Source: Perognathus longimembris pacificus
Taxonomy: Eukaryota; Chordata; Mammalia; Rodentia; Heteromyidae
Reading direction: 5' to 3'
Length of the DNA: 64,000 bases
NCBI RefSeq assembly: GCF_023159225.1
Contig: NC_063162.1
Span: 101,882,094 to 101,946,093, forward strand
Both the position numbers and the translations under genes were made by a program. The notes below the pieces were generated by a model. It ran no database searches. It was not told the origin of the DNA and saw only the letters and a program-made list of their open reading frames with translations. Shown one piece after another: positions 45,749 to 58,682 of this stretch; position 1 is the stretch's first letter; every line of letters begins with the position of its first letter.

Positions 45749-45951
45749 CTGGGGATATGGCCTAGTGGCAAGAGTGCTTGCCTTGTATACATGAAGCCCT
45801 GGGTTCAATTCCCCAGCACCACATATATAGAAAATGGCCAGAAGTGGTACTGTGGCTCAAGTGGCAAAGTGCTAGCCTGGAGCAGAAAGAAGCCAGGGAC
45901 AGTGCTCAGGCCCTGAGTCCAAGCCCCAGGAATGGCCAAAAAAAAAAAAAA
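45749..45951 (+). mobile_element. IDL-Geo dimeric SINE with perfect 17-bp TSD
   Basis: Near-consensus dimer with a pure A-tail. TSD 'aagattgtctttggttg' at 45732-45748 and 45952-45968. A-box-like 'tggcctagtggc' and B-box-like 'gggttcaattcc' are intact in the left half. The 45778-45984 frame is SINE read-through. Confidence 0.95.
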
Positions 45952-45968
45952 AAGATTGTCTTTGGTTG

Positions 45969-46779
45969 TGTAGTTCATCTATAGTCAATACTGACAATTA
46001 TCATGTGTGAAAAGAAGCACCTCCATTTTAGTGTTAGCTCTGAAGGTTTTTTTTTTTTTTTAATGAATTTTTCAAGTTTAGAGAGGTCTCACTCAAGGAT
46101 TCAGACTTGAGCCATTTAGTGCTTTGAGCACTTAGTGCTGTGTAAAGGGAATATTAAAGCATCAGTGAAGAGAAGATACACGGAGCTGTGTGAGGGAACC
46201 ACACCTGTGCTGAGGGAACCACACAAGGTCTGCTGTCCCTTCAGCCTCTGCTAGGCCTGTGTGAATCCAAGAACTTGAAGAACAGAAAGAACAGGGAGGT
46301 CTGGGCACTGCCTTTTCCCACAATGGAAATTTTTCCTTCCAAGTACCAAAGGTATTGGTTGTTTGTATTGATGAATGCATTCTTACTACAGGATTTTGGA
46401 AAAGACAAAGTGACATAAAATCCATAATCTCATCATTTGAGTAAAGTCACTATCAACAATTTAGTATATATCTTTCTAGGCTTTTCTTTCCTATGGTGAG
46501 TGTTTCTATTTTGTCTAGATTAGTTTTGTGTGTTATATATTTTGTTATATTTCAAAATTCTGACCCTTTACACAAATCTGCCATCTATCATCATCTTTGG
46601 TTTGTTTCAGTTGCGTTGCCTATGATCAGAATACCTTATACTTTAAATGAAAATCTAGTCCAGTGAGTACCAAATCCAGAAAATCAAATGGAGATAATTC
46701 TTAAACACTTTCAATACTTAAGATTTTAATATTTGCTTTAATAATTTTCAAAATCCAAATAGAAAGTGCTTTTTTGTTT
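45969..46779. other. Unassigned sequence
   Basis: No gene recognised. A 14-bp word 'tgagggaaccacac' occurs twice close together near 46190-46215. Confidence 0.45.
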
Positions 46780-47075
46780 TGACAGTGCTAGGATTAGAAT
46801 TCAGGGCCTTACACTTGCCAGGCAAATGTTCTACCACTTGAGTCTTGTTCCCAGCCCTTTTTGTACTAGTGGTTTTTCAGGCAATGTGTTGTATTTTTTT
46901 ACCTTGCCTGGCCTGGACCACAATCCTTCTCCCTATGGCTAGAATTACACATGTCTGCCACCACATCCTGCTTTTTTGTTAAGTTAGGTCTTAATAACTT
47001 TTTGCCTAGGCTGACCTGGACCCATGATCCTCCTGGGGAGATAGAATTATAGGTATGAGCCACCATGCCTGACCC
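46780..47075 (-). mobile_element. Three-part SINE: B1-like, B1-like, ID-like
   Basis: Read on the minus strand, two B1-like units (about 47075-46980 and 46975-46865) are followed by an ID-like unit (about 46858-46785: 'agtgctaggattagaattcag', 'ttgccaggcaaatgttc', 'accacttgag', in reverse). The order is the same as in the copy at 12790. Confidence 0.7.
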
Positions 47076-47146
47076 TAGGAAATGCTGTTTACCAAAGAGT
47101 TCTGTTTTATTTTTATTATACTTTATTTTAATAAAATTGTATTTTT

Positions 47147-47224
47147 TTTAATTTTTATTGTCAGAGCAGATACAGTTTCATATGTTAGGCATTGGATACA
47201 TTTCTTGTACTGTTTGTTACCTCC
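47147..47224 (-). mobile_element. Tiny L1 3'-tip insertion with perfect TSD
   Basis: Only about 78 bp of L1 3' terminus ('tttttattgtcagagcagat', 'acatttcttgtactg', reversed), bounded by a perfect 16-bp TSD 'ataaaattgtattttt' at 47131-47146 and 47225-47240. It represents extreme 5' truncation during insertion. Confidence 0.8.
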
Positions 47225-47240
47225 ATAAAATTGTATTTTT

Positions 47241-47640
47241 AAATGAAATTCTCTAAAAATTTATCTTATAACCCCCAGAGATTATAAAATACATGACTTA
47301 AGAAAAAATATACTTACAAATCTATATTTTTAGAACTGTTTAAAAACTAGGTCACTACAAACTCAAGCTACAGACTATTCTAAGCACAGTGACATCAAAG
47401 AGTATACTGTAAAATATATACAAAGTTTAGAAAAGTAAAGATACATCTATTGGCAAAAGAATCGATGCTTGAAGACTTAGAAATCAACTGAGTATTTTTG
47501 AAGTCTTTACATTTTTCAAACCTAAGTCCTCATTGGGATCAAGTCTTTGGGATGTGAGCATTGTCTCTTGATTTTTTCCTGTGCACATACACAACATCTT
47601 CATTTCTCAACATACAAAAGGTCATTTCTACTTGATGCAT

Positions 47641-47682
<42 letters not shown>

Positions 47683-48403
47683 AAGCCCATGGTCAGACCA
47701 CAATGAATAGGGTATTGGGAGGATTCTTTTTGTCTCAGTTTAATGTTTCTAGTGAGCCTGACAAAAACCTGTGAGTTGGTGACTAACCTTGACACTAAAG
47801 GACACTTCGGCTTTGCTTATTTATAGAATTTAGAAAAAATACACTCAACATTTGCATTATAAGAGGGTTCCATCCTTTGTGAAAAAACTACCACAATCTT
47901 CTTAACAAAAGAGCTAGAACTTCCCCCAGTAAATCATATACAACAAAACTCTCCTATGTCTATAGATGAGTTTCTGAAAGTCAAGTGTTTGAAGGTCAAA
48001 CCATAGGTTTCTAGAAGGCTCTGCTTCCAGAAAGCTCAAAATGTAATAAAATCCAGAAGTGAAGATTAAAGACCTAATTTTTTGCTTGACTATACAGTGT
48101 GTACATAAGTTATTTAATTCAGCAAATACAATAACCATTAAAGATAGATAATAAAAGTAAATGTTTTGGAATAATTTCTTACCTTGACTGCCAGTTAATT
48201 CAGCCTGGAGAACATTTAAAAACTGGAGGAATTTGTGCAAACAATTCTCTTTTTGAAAAAACATTCATTATACAGAAAGAGAGTTCATTATTACATTTCT
48301 ACACATTTACAATATGTTCCCATCAGTCTCACCCCCTCAATAGATACAAGTTCTAGTTAGTGGTTGTCAGATCAATTTTCTGAAAATTGTTCATCAGAGA
48401 AAA
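47241..48403. other. Unassigned sequence with a (TA)n tract
   Basis: An uninterrupted (TA)n run of about 18 units lies at 47644-47679. The 116-codon frame 47914-48264 (-) and others show no recognised domain. Confidence 0.5.
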
Positions 48404-48580
48404 GGGTTGGGGACATGGCTCAGGAGTTAGACCAACTGTCTAGCAAACTCACAGTTCTTAGTTTAAACCCCAAAACTGAAGAGGAGAAAGAACAAAGAGG
48501 GAGTAGGGGGGGGGAGGAAAAAGAGAGAGAAGGAGAGGGGAGGGAAGAGACAGAGGAAAAGAGGGGAAAGGGAGGGTTAG
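48404..48580 (+). repeat. ID-like SINE monomer with an expanded purine tail
   Basis: 'ggttggggacatggctcagg' with 'ctgtctagcaaactcacag' and 'agtttaaaccccaaaactg' is an ID-like tRNA-derived unit (48404-48478). Its tail is a 100-bp all-purine-biased tract with G9, GGGA and GAGA runs. Confidence 0.65.
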
Positions 48581-49229
48581 ATGCCAGCTATCTCCTAACA
48601 GAGGGATCTTTACAGTTTTCTGCCTGTCTTCCTGTATTTGTCTAATTTTTATGTATGCTTATACAGCCACCTTAATTCCTCTATCAATACATCCTGCTCG
48701 TGATGATATTTCTAAATGTTATCAGGCGTACCTGTAGTCTCTGGCTGGGTCTTTTCTTTTGCAATTAAATTCTCAGCCAAGTATTTGATGTCCATGAGCA
48801 TCTGACTAAAGGCAGGGGTTTTTTGCTTTCAGCATCCCTAACCAAATTATCACTGATCTTGGCACTTTCACTTCATTATCATCCATTTTTTTTACAAGAT
48901 TTTGCTCTTATAGTAAGAGCAAAATGTAGTAGACAACTAAATAGTTGGATAACAACACACGAGTGATGTTTGCCAGAAATAGAATGTTGGGAGGCAGACA
49001 AGGTCACCACAGAAAATAGCTTAACATTTGTTTGTTGGTTGGCATACAAATGTTCTCAGCAGTAGAGTTCAGGAGATCCCCTGTATAAAGTGGGCAGAAA
49101 AAACCTATACAAAAGGTATATAAGTTAAGCTTCCCCTAAAATTTCTGAGGAATAGTCACTACTATCAATATGATTAATATTGATATTAATAATCTATATT
49201 AGCCAATATAGTATTACCTTAATTTTTCT
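48581..49229. other. Unassigned sequence
   Basis: No gene or repeat recognised. Confidence 0.45.
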
Positions 49230-49640
49230 GGAGAGAGAAAAAATAGGATTGTGGTTCAAGGCTAGTCCAGGCAGAAAAGCTCACATGACTTGTCAACTCA
49301 TAGCTGGGCACTGTGGCATACCTGTAATCTCAAACTACATAGAAGGCTGATATCAGGAGGACTGATGTTCCAGGCCAGCCTTGGCAGAAAAGTCCTCAAG
49401 ACTTGTCTGAATTGAGAAGCTGCACATGGTAGTACATACCTGTCTTCCCAGATACAGTAGAAAGCCTAAGTCATGTGGATCATACCCAGATACTGCCCTG
49501 GGTAGGATGTATGATCCCATCTCAAAAATAACTAGCAAGAAACAAGGCTGCAGGCATGGCTCAGCAGTGAAATACATTCCTAGTAGGCATGAAGCCTTGA
49601 GTTCAAATCTCAGAACTGCCAAAAAAAAAAAAAAAAAGGA
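49230..49640 (+). mobile_element. Multi-part SINE: B1-like units plus ID-like tail
   Basis: A partial B1-like end (49248-49300), then a complete B1-like unit ('gctgggcactgtggcatacct'), another ('gctgcacatggtagtacatacc') and an ID-like unit ('ggctgcaggcatggctcagc', 'ttgagttcaaatctcag') precede an A16-17 tail at 49620-49637. Frames 49353-49772 (-) and 49426-49731 (+) run through it. Confidence 0.7.
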
Positions 49641-51274
49641 AGAAAAGTATTTTTTTGTGAAACTTTCCAAGTATACATTCTTTCTCTTAAGGTATAGGTT
49701 TAGACTCTTCCCAGGCTGCAAAACAAATTGAAGTGAACAGAGGAGAAGAGTGAAACAGTGATGTAGTCCCAAAATTTCTAGAACTAGGTAGGGTTCCTAC
49801 CTACTCTGTAGTAGAGACAGTGCTCAGGGAGAGTCCTCTGGTTATTCCAGAAGCAGGTGTGGCAAGGGTGAAATGGGGCTTGAGTTCACTCCCACCTTTT
49901 TGGCTCTGGCCTTTCACACTGGCAGAAGCCTCCAATTGTGTTCCCCATGCTCTGGATGGGTGACCCATGTCCTAGATCAGCATTCTAACCCATGGAAAGA
50001 ACAGGGTAATGTCAGTCTTTTGCAAAAGGAAAAATGGCTCCGAAATCCATGTTTCCCCTTAAAAAGTGAATTAGCTGCAATTAAAAAGAAAATCTGAAGT
50101 AAATCACTTGGGATTGAAAAGTGTTCGTTTTAGCTAAGCACTTTGCTATCTATAAATACCTTCCCTGTGCTGATAAAAATAGAAGAAGAAATGGCATTTT
50201 TATAGGCCAGAAATTAAACAAAAGTCTGATTTCCTGGCTAATAAGTTTGCTACAAAGGTCCGAAGTAAAAATAAATTCAGTTACAGAGGCAGTATTTCTT
50301 TTGAGACTATTCCTTCTGTCTGGTACTACTATGTTGATTTGAGGTGGTTTCACTCATACATGGTAGAGGACAAGTTCAGGATGCAGGACTACTTAATATT
50401 CATTGCTAAAGTCATTGGCTTGAGCTGCCTGTAGGGTGGTTCCTTGGCCCGTTTTATATTCTGACCATCTTGTTACTTCTAGCCTACAGTTCCTGAGTTA
50501 TAAAGGTGCCAGCTGGTCTTTAGCCTTTGTCCTCTTTGTCACTAGCATGGAAGATTCTTGGAGGCTTAGCTCCTCACCTATGTCTTGCAGCATGGTTCTG
50601 GGGTTATTCATGTCAATCTCTCAAGGGGCGTTTACAACCATTGATAAACCACTGCTCCTCAGTGCCAAGAGCCCTTCTAAGTGAAGACCCTTCAAGTCAC
50701 TCTTTCAGCCTGAAGATCTCTCTTGCCACCAATTCGTAACATGACCTCATGATCCCCTGTTGAGGAACTAGAATTCTCCCTTTATTGCTAAGGGAACTAC
50801 TGTGATTCATTTGTCTCTGACAGATCTTCACTGACCACACCATTGGCAACATTGAAGGAGCTTACACTGTAGGAATGCACAGACTAGTCTAAAGCATTCA
50901 AGAGAACTCATGCAAGATGTGCTTCTCTTATATTTTCTTACACAAATTCTGAACAATAATTTCAGTATGACCAAAATGTAAATCACCATTCATTCTTCTG
51001 TAGTCTCTAATGAATGCTTTGGGGGGATTATTATCAGTGAAGCACAGTGAGGGCCACTGGGGGGCCAATATTGATGAGTGTCATGCTGTGAATACCAATA
51101 GATTCCACTGGTGAACTGAGAAGCCAACTAGATGATGTTGTTTCCATACAAGAAGGTCACAGCAGAGTGAGGAGTAACAGTGCAGTTGCCTTGTTCTCAT
51201 GGTGGAAGACAGGAAATTAGCTAGAAAAGGACAGAGTGGATCAGAAAAAAGATGAAGCTGACACCAGTGAGACA
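49641..51274. other. Unassigned sequence
   Basis: About 1.6 kb without recognised repeats or genes. Several 60-80 codon frames (for example 50436-50684) show no domain. Confidence 0.5.
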
Positions 51275-51500
51275 CTTATAATCCTCGAGCCTATAATCCT
51301 TACTATTCAGGAGGCTGAGATCTGAGGACCTGTAGATAGACTATTTCCAGAGACTCTTACCTTCAATTAATCTACAAGACCTGTAGATAGACTATTTCCA
51401 GAGACTCTTACCTTCAATTAACCTACAAGAAGCCAAAGTGGAGGTGTGGCTAAAGTGGTAGAGCACCAATCGAGTGCTGTAGAGAACAGGCACAATCTTG
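51275..51500 (+). mobile_element. Dimeric B1-like + Geo-like SINE with an internal 51-bp duplication
   Basis: The left unit ('attcaggaggctgagatctg') lacks its start. A 51-bp block is present twice in tandem (51327-51377 and 51378-51428, one mismatch) across the linker, then a Geo-like right unit ('gaggtgtggctaaagtgg', 'tagagcacc'). Confidence 0.75.
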
Positions 51501-53689
51501 CCAGGCCCTACATCTTTTACTGCTTCAGTCACCACACAGTCTAGGAGTCCTAAGTAACTGTCACCCTAGTTCTTACCCAGGTATGGCTCTATGTTCTCTA
51601 TGTTCTCTGTGTCATGCTCAACCCTGATCCCAAACCTATGTCTTATAGTCAAGGTCTTCAATGGAGAATAGACTCATAATGGCCCTTGTATTAAGAACTG
51701 AGTCCCCAGAAAGGAAGTATGAGTAGGTGGTAGAACTTTCAGGCAGACAAACCCAGTGGTTAGTCATCCTTGAGGAGATGCCCTTTAAGGGGGCCATGAA
51801 CCCACTCTTCCTTCTTCCTTTTCTCTTTCTAGCTATGAGATGAGCATGGACCCCCTGCCATTGCCATCCAGCTCCTGCCACACTGCTCTAAATACAATGG
51901 TTCTGCCTGGGTCCTCTCCAACTGTAAATAACCTTTTCTCTTTCTAAGTTGGTGGCTTTGTATTTTTTTTTATAGTAGTAGAAACTGATTGTCCCAGCTT
52001 TCATTTTTCTCTCATTAGAAAAATTGTCATCCCTTTCTGGCCCCGATCCAGAAGCCATCTCTCTATTTACCTTCTTCCAATTCTCTGCAAATGTATGGAC
52101 CCTATATTCAAAAGACACCGAGAATTAATCCACATCTACTGCCACTCTAGGCCAAACCACCGTTGTCAGAAAGAGCTTTCTGACCTTCCTAAAATAGTCC
52201 TTCTATTTCTCTCCACTCCCCTATCTTGCTTTATTTTTCTTCTTAGCACAAATCTGACCTGGAATAGGATTTATTTGTCTGTTTTTGAGTGTTATGTAAC
52301 AGGGGTGGGGAGGGCTATATAAGGCCCACAAAATCTTTTAGTCTGACCCTGCCAAGTGAACCACAGGTAGAACTCAAAATTCAATAAATCTAAGAGTTCT
52401 TTTCATAGCAACATAAATTGATATTAAGTGAATAAAAAAGGTAAATGTTGAGGGAGATGCAAGGAAAATCCATTATTATGTAGGTAGGACACAGATGAGT
52501 GTGTAAAAGGATGGACATGTATCCTTCTCATTGGCTACTGCCGTGAGTCTACCTACATTGTGGTGACACAAAAAACATTCAGTGCCAGGCAGGCTGGGAA
52601 TGTACACATTGCAAAAGGTGTTGCAAGTTCTTTTATTCTCCTTGACTCCTGCCCTTCCAGGCTTGAGTGCCTGTCTCCTCCACTGACCCTCTGGGCCAGC
52701 TTTGTGGGGTGGCTGTGATCGTGTAGACACATGTGCCCTGAAAAGATCCGAAGCCTAGACCATCCTGCCTGCCTTGCCTATATTTGTTTCTCCTTTTACT
52801 CTAATCTCTAGCATGTTAGTGTATAGGTTTTGTTTATTTAACCAAGGATATCCAGAATAACTATTGATAGTTTATTTGATATTTTTTCATTAGAGATAAT
52901 ATAAAATGTTACCTTTTACTTTTCAGCTGTTATGATTGCTGTTTTCTCCTTGCCACCATATGAGTCAGCCTCTTAACAACAATATTCTGAAGTAGAACTG
53001 CTACATGGATGATCTAATCCTTGCTTGAAAGAAATTGCTTAGAGATTAAATCTGTTTGCCAGATCAGAATGCATTTCGGCTCGGCTCAGGTCTTGTCAGC
53101 TCATCTCTATCTATCTAATGTCCAACTTACAAGAGGAGTTTTTTTTTTTCTCTGAGCTTCAGAGCTTTTGGAGTGCACACAATACTGAAATGATTGGGAG
53201 TTCTTAGTTACTTTTTTCAATACAGTTAGAAGAAGCATCCATCTACTGAGTGCCTTGACTCACCTTCCTAAGTCCAGGCCCTCACAAGGTAAAGGTATGG
53301 AGACTTTTCCTGTCATGTTAGGGCAGGAGGAAGAGTTATCCTTGGACCTAGACAAGATCCAAGGTCACCAACTTGAAGCTCAGTGGTAGTTCCTCAAATA
53401 TGGTGGTCAATAATGGGAATAGAGAATGTTGGATTTGTGGTAACACTGAAAAGCCCATAAGGCACCACTAGTAGACAGGTCTCAAATCATTTGTAGGCAC
53501 AAATTATTTTAAGAATTAAATCTACTTAATTCTTCTCTTTTCTCCCCATAAGTCTTTGGCATTGACCGAGAATTATTGGGAAATTCTGTCTCTTAGAAAT
53601 TCTGTCTCTCCTGGAAAAATACAGACCCAAGGATTACCTAGAAGAATAACAAGTGTTTATACATCATGACCAGGAACCTTTTTTTCTTC
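51501..53689. other. Unassigned sequence
   Basis: About 2.2 kb without recognised families. A 16-bp tandem word 'gaaattctgtctctt' type duplication occurs near 53580-53611. No domain in the frames. Confidence 0.45.
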
Positions 53690-53857
53690 TCATTTTGTTA
53701 GCATGTATTAATTGTACAACATGGAGTGGTTCATTGTGATATACCCATACATGCATTTAATGTACTTTGATCATATTTATTACTTTTTTAACCCTGAAAC
53801 TGTTTTAAAATCTTTCTTGTGTTTTTACATTTTTAAATTTTGTGCTTTAAAAAAAAA
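53690..53857 (-). mobile_element. Old L1 3'-end fragment
   Basis: 'gtggttcattgtgatataccc', 'acatgcatttaatgtactttg' and 'atcatatttattac' match the reversed L1 3' end. The ORF 53712-53927 is a shadow of it and the next SINE. Confidence 0.55.
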
Positions 53858-54085
53858 AATTTTGTCAGTTGTGGGGCTTGAACTCTGGGCCTGGGCACTG
53901 TCCCTGAACTCTTCAGCTCAAGGCTAGCACTCTACCTCTTTGAGTGCCACTTCCGGCTTTTTGGAGGTTTATTGGAGATAAGAGTCTCACGGACTTTCCT
54001 GCCTAGGCTGGCTTTGAACCACAATCCTCAGATCTCAGCTTCCTGAGTAGCTAGGATTACAGGCATGAGCCAGCAGTGACTAGGT
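53858..54085 (-). mobile_element. Dimeric B1-like + Geo-like SINE
   Basis: Minus-strand dimer with clear blocks: Geo half 'gggcctgggcactgtccctg', linker 'ttggagataagagtctcac', B1 half 'gctggctttgaaccacaatc' and 'ctaggattacaggcatgagcc'. The tail is the A9 run near 53849-53857 as seen on the plus strand. Confidence 0.8.
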
Positions 54086-54780
54086 TGGTTTTTATTTTTT
54101 TACTTATTTATTTTTATTTAAATGTGATATAGAGGGATTACAGTTATATAAGTCAGGTCATGAGTACATTTATTTTTGAACAGTGTCATCCCTCCCTTCT
54201 TTTCTCACAATTTTTCCCCTCCCGGTCCCTTCACTGCAAAATTGTATAGTTCATTTCCAACATAGTGTCTAGTATCACAGCTGAATTGGTTCACACTTTA
54301 TCCCAATGTTTCTGTGCTTCCACTTCCCTTCCTCAAATCAGATAAACTTACATAGATTTCTTGTGATTAAAAAAATACTTTAAGTAGTCGTACAAAGGAG
54401 TTACCATTCAACAAATCAGTTTATGAACATAATGCATCTTCATCATTATCACCTCTTCCATCATTCTCCCCATTTCCTCTCAATCCAACCCCTCCTCTTA
54501 AGCATTTAAAATCTTGTAGGATATGCATTGAATATTCTGACTACATTCTCCCTGCTCCTCTCTTCATTTATCTACCCCCCTTGGTCATACCCCCACCTTT
54601 CAAGTTTTCTGACATTCATTTTGTTGAACTATTAGTTTTCCTAGGAAATTACAGTTTAGATTCTCCCCTACAGGTATCATATTTCAGTTAATATATTTGT
54701 GTGTGCTTGCATACAACCTTGTTGTGTTTACTTGTACATTTATAAATTAAGTTCTAGCTTCCATGTATGAGAGAGAAAAA
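54086..54780 (-). mobile_element. L1 3'-UTR sequence, probably more than one fragment
   Basis: 'gatatagagggattacagtta', 'cagtgtcatccctccc' and the following C/T-rich text match the reversed 3' tip of the L1s in this genome (compare 37250 and 47160). From about 54400 a second, similar T-rich end-like segment follows ('gtcgtacaaaggagttacc'), so two ends may be nested. Confidence 0.55.
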
Positions 54781-54794
54781 GAAAAGACACCCTC

Positions 54795-54885
54795 ACTGAA
54801 CCCTGGTGGCTCATACCTGTAATCCTAGCTACTCATGATGCTAAGAAATGAGGATCAAGATTCAAAGCCAATCTGGGCACTAATG
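54795..54885 (+). repeat. B1-like SINE fragment
   Basis: 'ccctggtggctcatacctg', 'gctactcatgatgctaag' and 'gatcaagattcaaagcc' mark a left B1-like unit with no right half. Confidence 0.65.
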
Positions 54886-57360
54886 GGCACAGGCCAGCCC
54901 TGCTCACAGCCCACTCCTCCAGTCCTAGACTGTTTCTTCTACCAGACATAAGATCCCTCCAAGTATCCTCCTTTTCAGCTAGTCCTTGCCTTTTAGGTCT
55001 GCCTTAATATTCCTCAAGTCCTCTCTGCTTTCTCTCCCCACTGGACATGGCCTGGCATGATTAACCCTTGACTATGCTTACCTTTCAGGGAGTAGATGTT
55101 ACCTTAAACAATGAACCAGAAGGCTATCAAGCACACACCAGTCCATTTCCAAAGTCTGGTGAGTGAGTCTGGGGCTCTTCCGAGTGCGACTTCAAGCAAA
55201 CCTATCCTTGAGCTACCCAGTCTGGCCCCTCTGGCAAACACTTCACAAGTGTAGGGAAGAACAGTCACCAGTTTCACAGTGTCATGTTCCATCCTTAAGA
55301 ACGTCTAGCCTCCTCTCCAATAAGAACACCTCTGTATCTTCTAAGGAGAAACAATTTTCTTTTGTGCAACTAAATCTTCCTGAATAATGGAACTTTTGTC
55401 CCATGGAAAACATTTGCAGAGCTGCAAAGGCCATCCACAAGGAAAACAGCTTGCTTGATCGTGCATGACAACAGAACCCCCTCGGAAAGGGTCTCAGTTG
55501 TCTGCCTTGAGAATGTTTGCTTTTCCTTTAATAACCAAATAACCATAGTGGAATCTTCCCAGAACAAAGGAAATTTGCCCCCAGAGGAGAATCTTTGTCC
55601 CTTGGTGTATAACACATCAAAGATGGAAAGCTTTCAAAGTCCAGATCTCTCTTTTGATTTTTTTTCCTCCCAAGATTTCAAAGATTATAAGTCAAATTCT
55701 TTGTTAGGGATCAAGATCAAAGAGTAATATCTTTCCTTTCCCTCAGGAATCATAGCAAGAGGATGTTCTGTGAACTCATGGTCTGCAGTGGGTAGGCTGG
55801 GTCGTGTTTTGACAGGAGGCTTACAGATATTCATGGTGTGGGTGTTATGAGGAGCTTTGGGGAAGGAGTCCCTCACCCTCATGTCATTTGGGTATCATCA
55901 GGACCTTCCTATAAAGGCAAAGGCCCCAGCTCTAGTCCCACTTTCTAGAGGGTTCTGGGAAACTGTCACCTTCTCCTATCCCTACTCCCTTGTCAGCCAA
56001 GCCTTGTCGCTGCTGTTCCAGAGCAGTTAGTCTCACATCACTGTGCGTGCATCCACATTATCACATCTAGCTCCATAAGTTCAGATGAGAGGGAAACCAT
56101 TTGCCTGTACTCTCCCCTTTCTGCAGAGCATTATAAATGCACAGTCCCAGGATGCTAAACCCAGAAGAGACTATAGTTTCTCTGATCTGACTAACTTTCA
56201 CTCAGATAAAGAACCAGAGGTCTAACCTGTATTGTACAGGCTGCATAGCTGGTTTATCCCAGAGCTAGTCCAAACCAATAAGCCTCCTTCCTGTCTTCTT
56301 GTCAGATATTCTTCCCATGTAGCAAAATGATACAACCAAGAATATCTTACAGGAGTCATCTTTCAGAAAACAGTCTCTTAGCAACTTCTGTATCTCAGGC
56401 CATATACTAGGTATGGAAAACCATATAACGTGATTCCCCCTGGCCTTTGAACAGAAGATAATGACTCAGTAATAAGGACAGGTTGACTAAGTACTTTAGA
56501 GCCACCAAGGACAAGGAGCCTCTCACACTGAATGTGAGACACTCCTGTTCTGATGACAGACAGATAGCTTTCTGGAGAAATACCTTGCTTTAGGGACACA
56601 TAAACATCCCCTGTCTGTTCAGGTAAGAGGGAAGAGAGTGTTGGAGGCTGGGAAAGGGTCCTGCTCTGACTCGCTGAGGCTAAATTAGCACATATCCCAG
56701 CAGCTCCAGGGAGAGGACTAAGTGTGCACATACCTGGTGACCCACACCCAGGCTCTGTGCCCAGCCTGCAGACAAGTCTGAAGATCTCCCCTCATGTAAA
56801 GAACCTGTTTGGATGGTTGTGCTGTGGCAGCATCTCATACAAGTAGCCGCTGGCCAGTGCTTAGCAAGGTGACACTGCATTTTTCAAAGCTTATCCTTGG
56901 CGCCAGGATTTAAGTAGGTGAAGACATCTTAGGCACCTATGCAGAGGGAGGGCCCCGGGTACACCCTCCAGCTAAGGGATGTGGAAACATAGGATGCTGA
57001 GCCAGGGAGACCAAGAGATCAGCACATGGCAGATCACAAATAAGCCAGGTAATCTCAGCAGAAGTGATTCCACTGCACCCATCCACCAAGTCAGCCAACC
57101 TCAAAGCCATTTGGCCTTCCAGTGAGTTCCTGATGCCTAAAACCAGCTGCCCCAAGAGAGTTTGTGAATACCTCCACATGCCAAACCCAGAGAGGGGTTC
57201 CAAGAAGGAAGGTCAACTGGGGAGAGGCTACAAGGGAAATCACAAAGTAACATCAAAAACACAGATGGCTTGGGCAGACTCTGGGTCTGTTTAGTGTCTC
57301 TCAAACTTTGTGCATCTGATAACTGTCTGGTTGGTTCTCTACAGAGGCAGGTAACTTACG
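54886..57360. other. Unassigned sequence
   Basis: About 2.5 kb with no recognised repeats except a short segment at 57285-57335 ('ctctcaaactttgtgcatctg') that could be an MER5-like DNA-transposon relic. Overlapping frames at 55370-55727 and 56378-56880 have no recognisable domain. Confidence 0.45.
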
Positions 57361-58600
57361 GTATTGTTGTGAATTAGATGGATGTCAAGTGCATGGTCCA
57401 CAATAACTAGTTATTAAGTGTTATTAGAGCACAAGACAGTCCTTGATTCCCAGGTTCCTTACTAGTAAATAAGAGTGGCAAAAAGAAACAATACTTGAAA
57501 CAAGTGCAAAACCATGGTTAATATGAAAGTTGGTTCTGAACCAGCTCCAACTGTATGATAATGGAGACTTGGCATGGAGTACATTTTATATTGTCTCTAA
57601 ATGAAGCCCACCTGTGAAAGGTAAGGTGTGGGCTAGCATTGGGGCAGGGTGTACCTCATATGTCCCAGGGTCTGGATTCTGGTCCCGTCTATCATCAGCT
57701 CTGGGATTTAAGGGAAATATTGTGTGGCTAAGTTTGTTTAACTTGACTGAGTCATGGATGAAGAAAGCTGCCTACTCTAGAGCCTGGCACAGATCGTTGG
57801 TCTGGGTATGTTTGTGAGAATGATTTGGGATGAGATTAGCATTTACATTGGTGAAGTTGGTAAAGCAGACTACTCTCCTAATATGGGTGGGCTTCTTCCA
57901 ATCACTTGAAGCCTTTATTAGAACAGAAAAGCTCCTTAAGGGAAAATTCATGTCCTTAGCCTCAACTGCATTCTAGCTGGGTCATTGACATGTTGTAACA
58001 TCAGCTGTCTCTGAGACTCAAACCTAAACATCTTCAGGCTCAAACTATCCCACTAGAACTCCTAGTTTTCAGTCCTTCTTATTCAGATGAGAATGTAACC
58101 ATTGGCTTTCTTGAATCTCCACCTTTCTAAGTGACCCTGAAGTTATTGAGTCTTTCCATTCCCCAACACCCCCCCCCATGAATTTGTTTCTACTCTTTCA
58201 AGAAACTTGAACAATACACTAACATTAATAAGACTTGATTTTCTAACCTGTAAAGTTAGGATAAATATTATTCACTCAAAAGGCTTCTAGCAAGACTCGG
58301 TGAATTCTTGCCTATGAGCATTTCAGGGGTGACTATTAGTGTATTCAAAATGTTAATTACTAAGGTATGCCAGTGCCCCAGCCAAAGACCATCAAGAACA
58401 TTCCTACAGGTGAGTAAGTTGGATTCCTCCCTCACTATAAAGCAGGTGAATGTACATTAGCATAGGCCGTCTTGTCTTTTACAGAGTTCATGGCTCTCAA
58501 TAAGATATCTACAAAACAAGAATAAATCAGTTCATCCTGAATTAGGTGGATCTAAGATCCATGGGTCAGAATCCTTACAAGGGATGATGAAGGAAAGAAA
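57361..58600. other. Mostly unassigned, with probable MIR relics
   Basis: 57370-57425 ('gtcaagtgcatggtccacaataactag') and 58215-58355 ('ttttctaacctgtaaagtt', 'aggataaatattattcac') follow the MIR 3' half in order (+). 57655-57745 is also MIR-like. The remainder is not recognised. Confidence 0.45.
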
Positions 58601-58608
58601 AGAAAGAG

Positions 58609-58682
<74 letters not shown>

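Noticed and set aside
55455..55727. Possible small exon with a Ser/Phe-rich frame
   Set aside because: No recognisable domain, no convincing splice sites seen, and an overlapping frame of similar length exists on the other strand.
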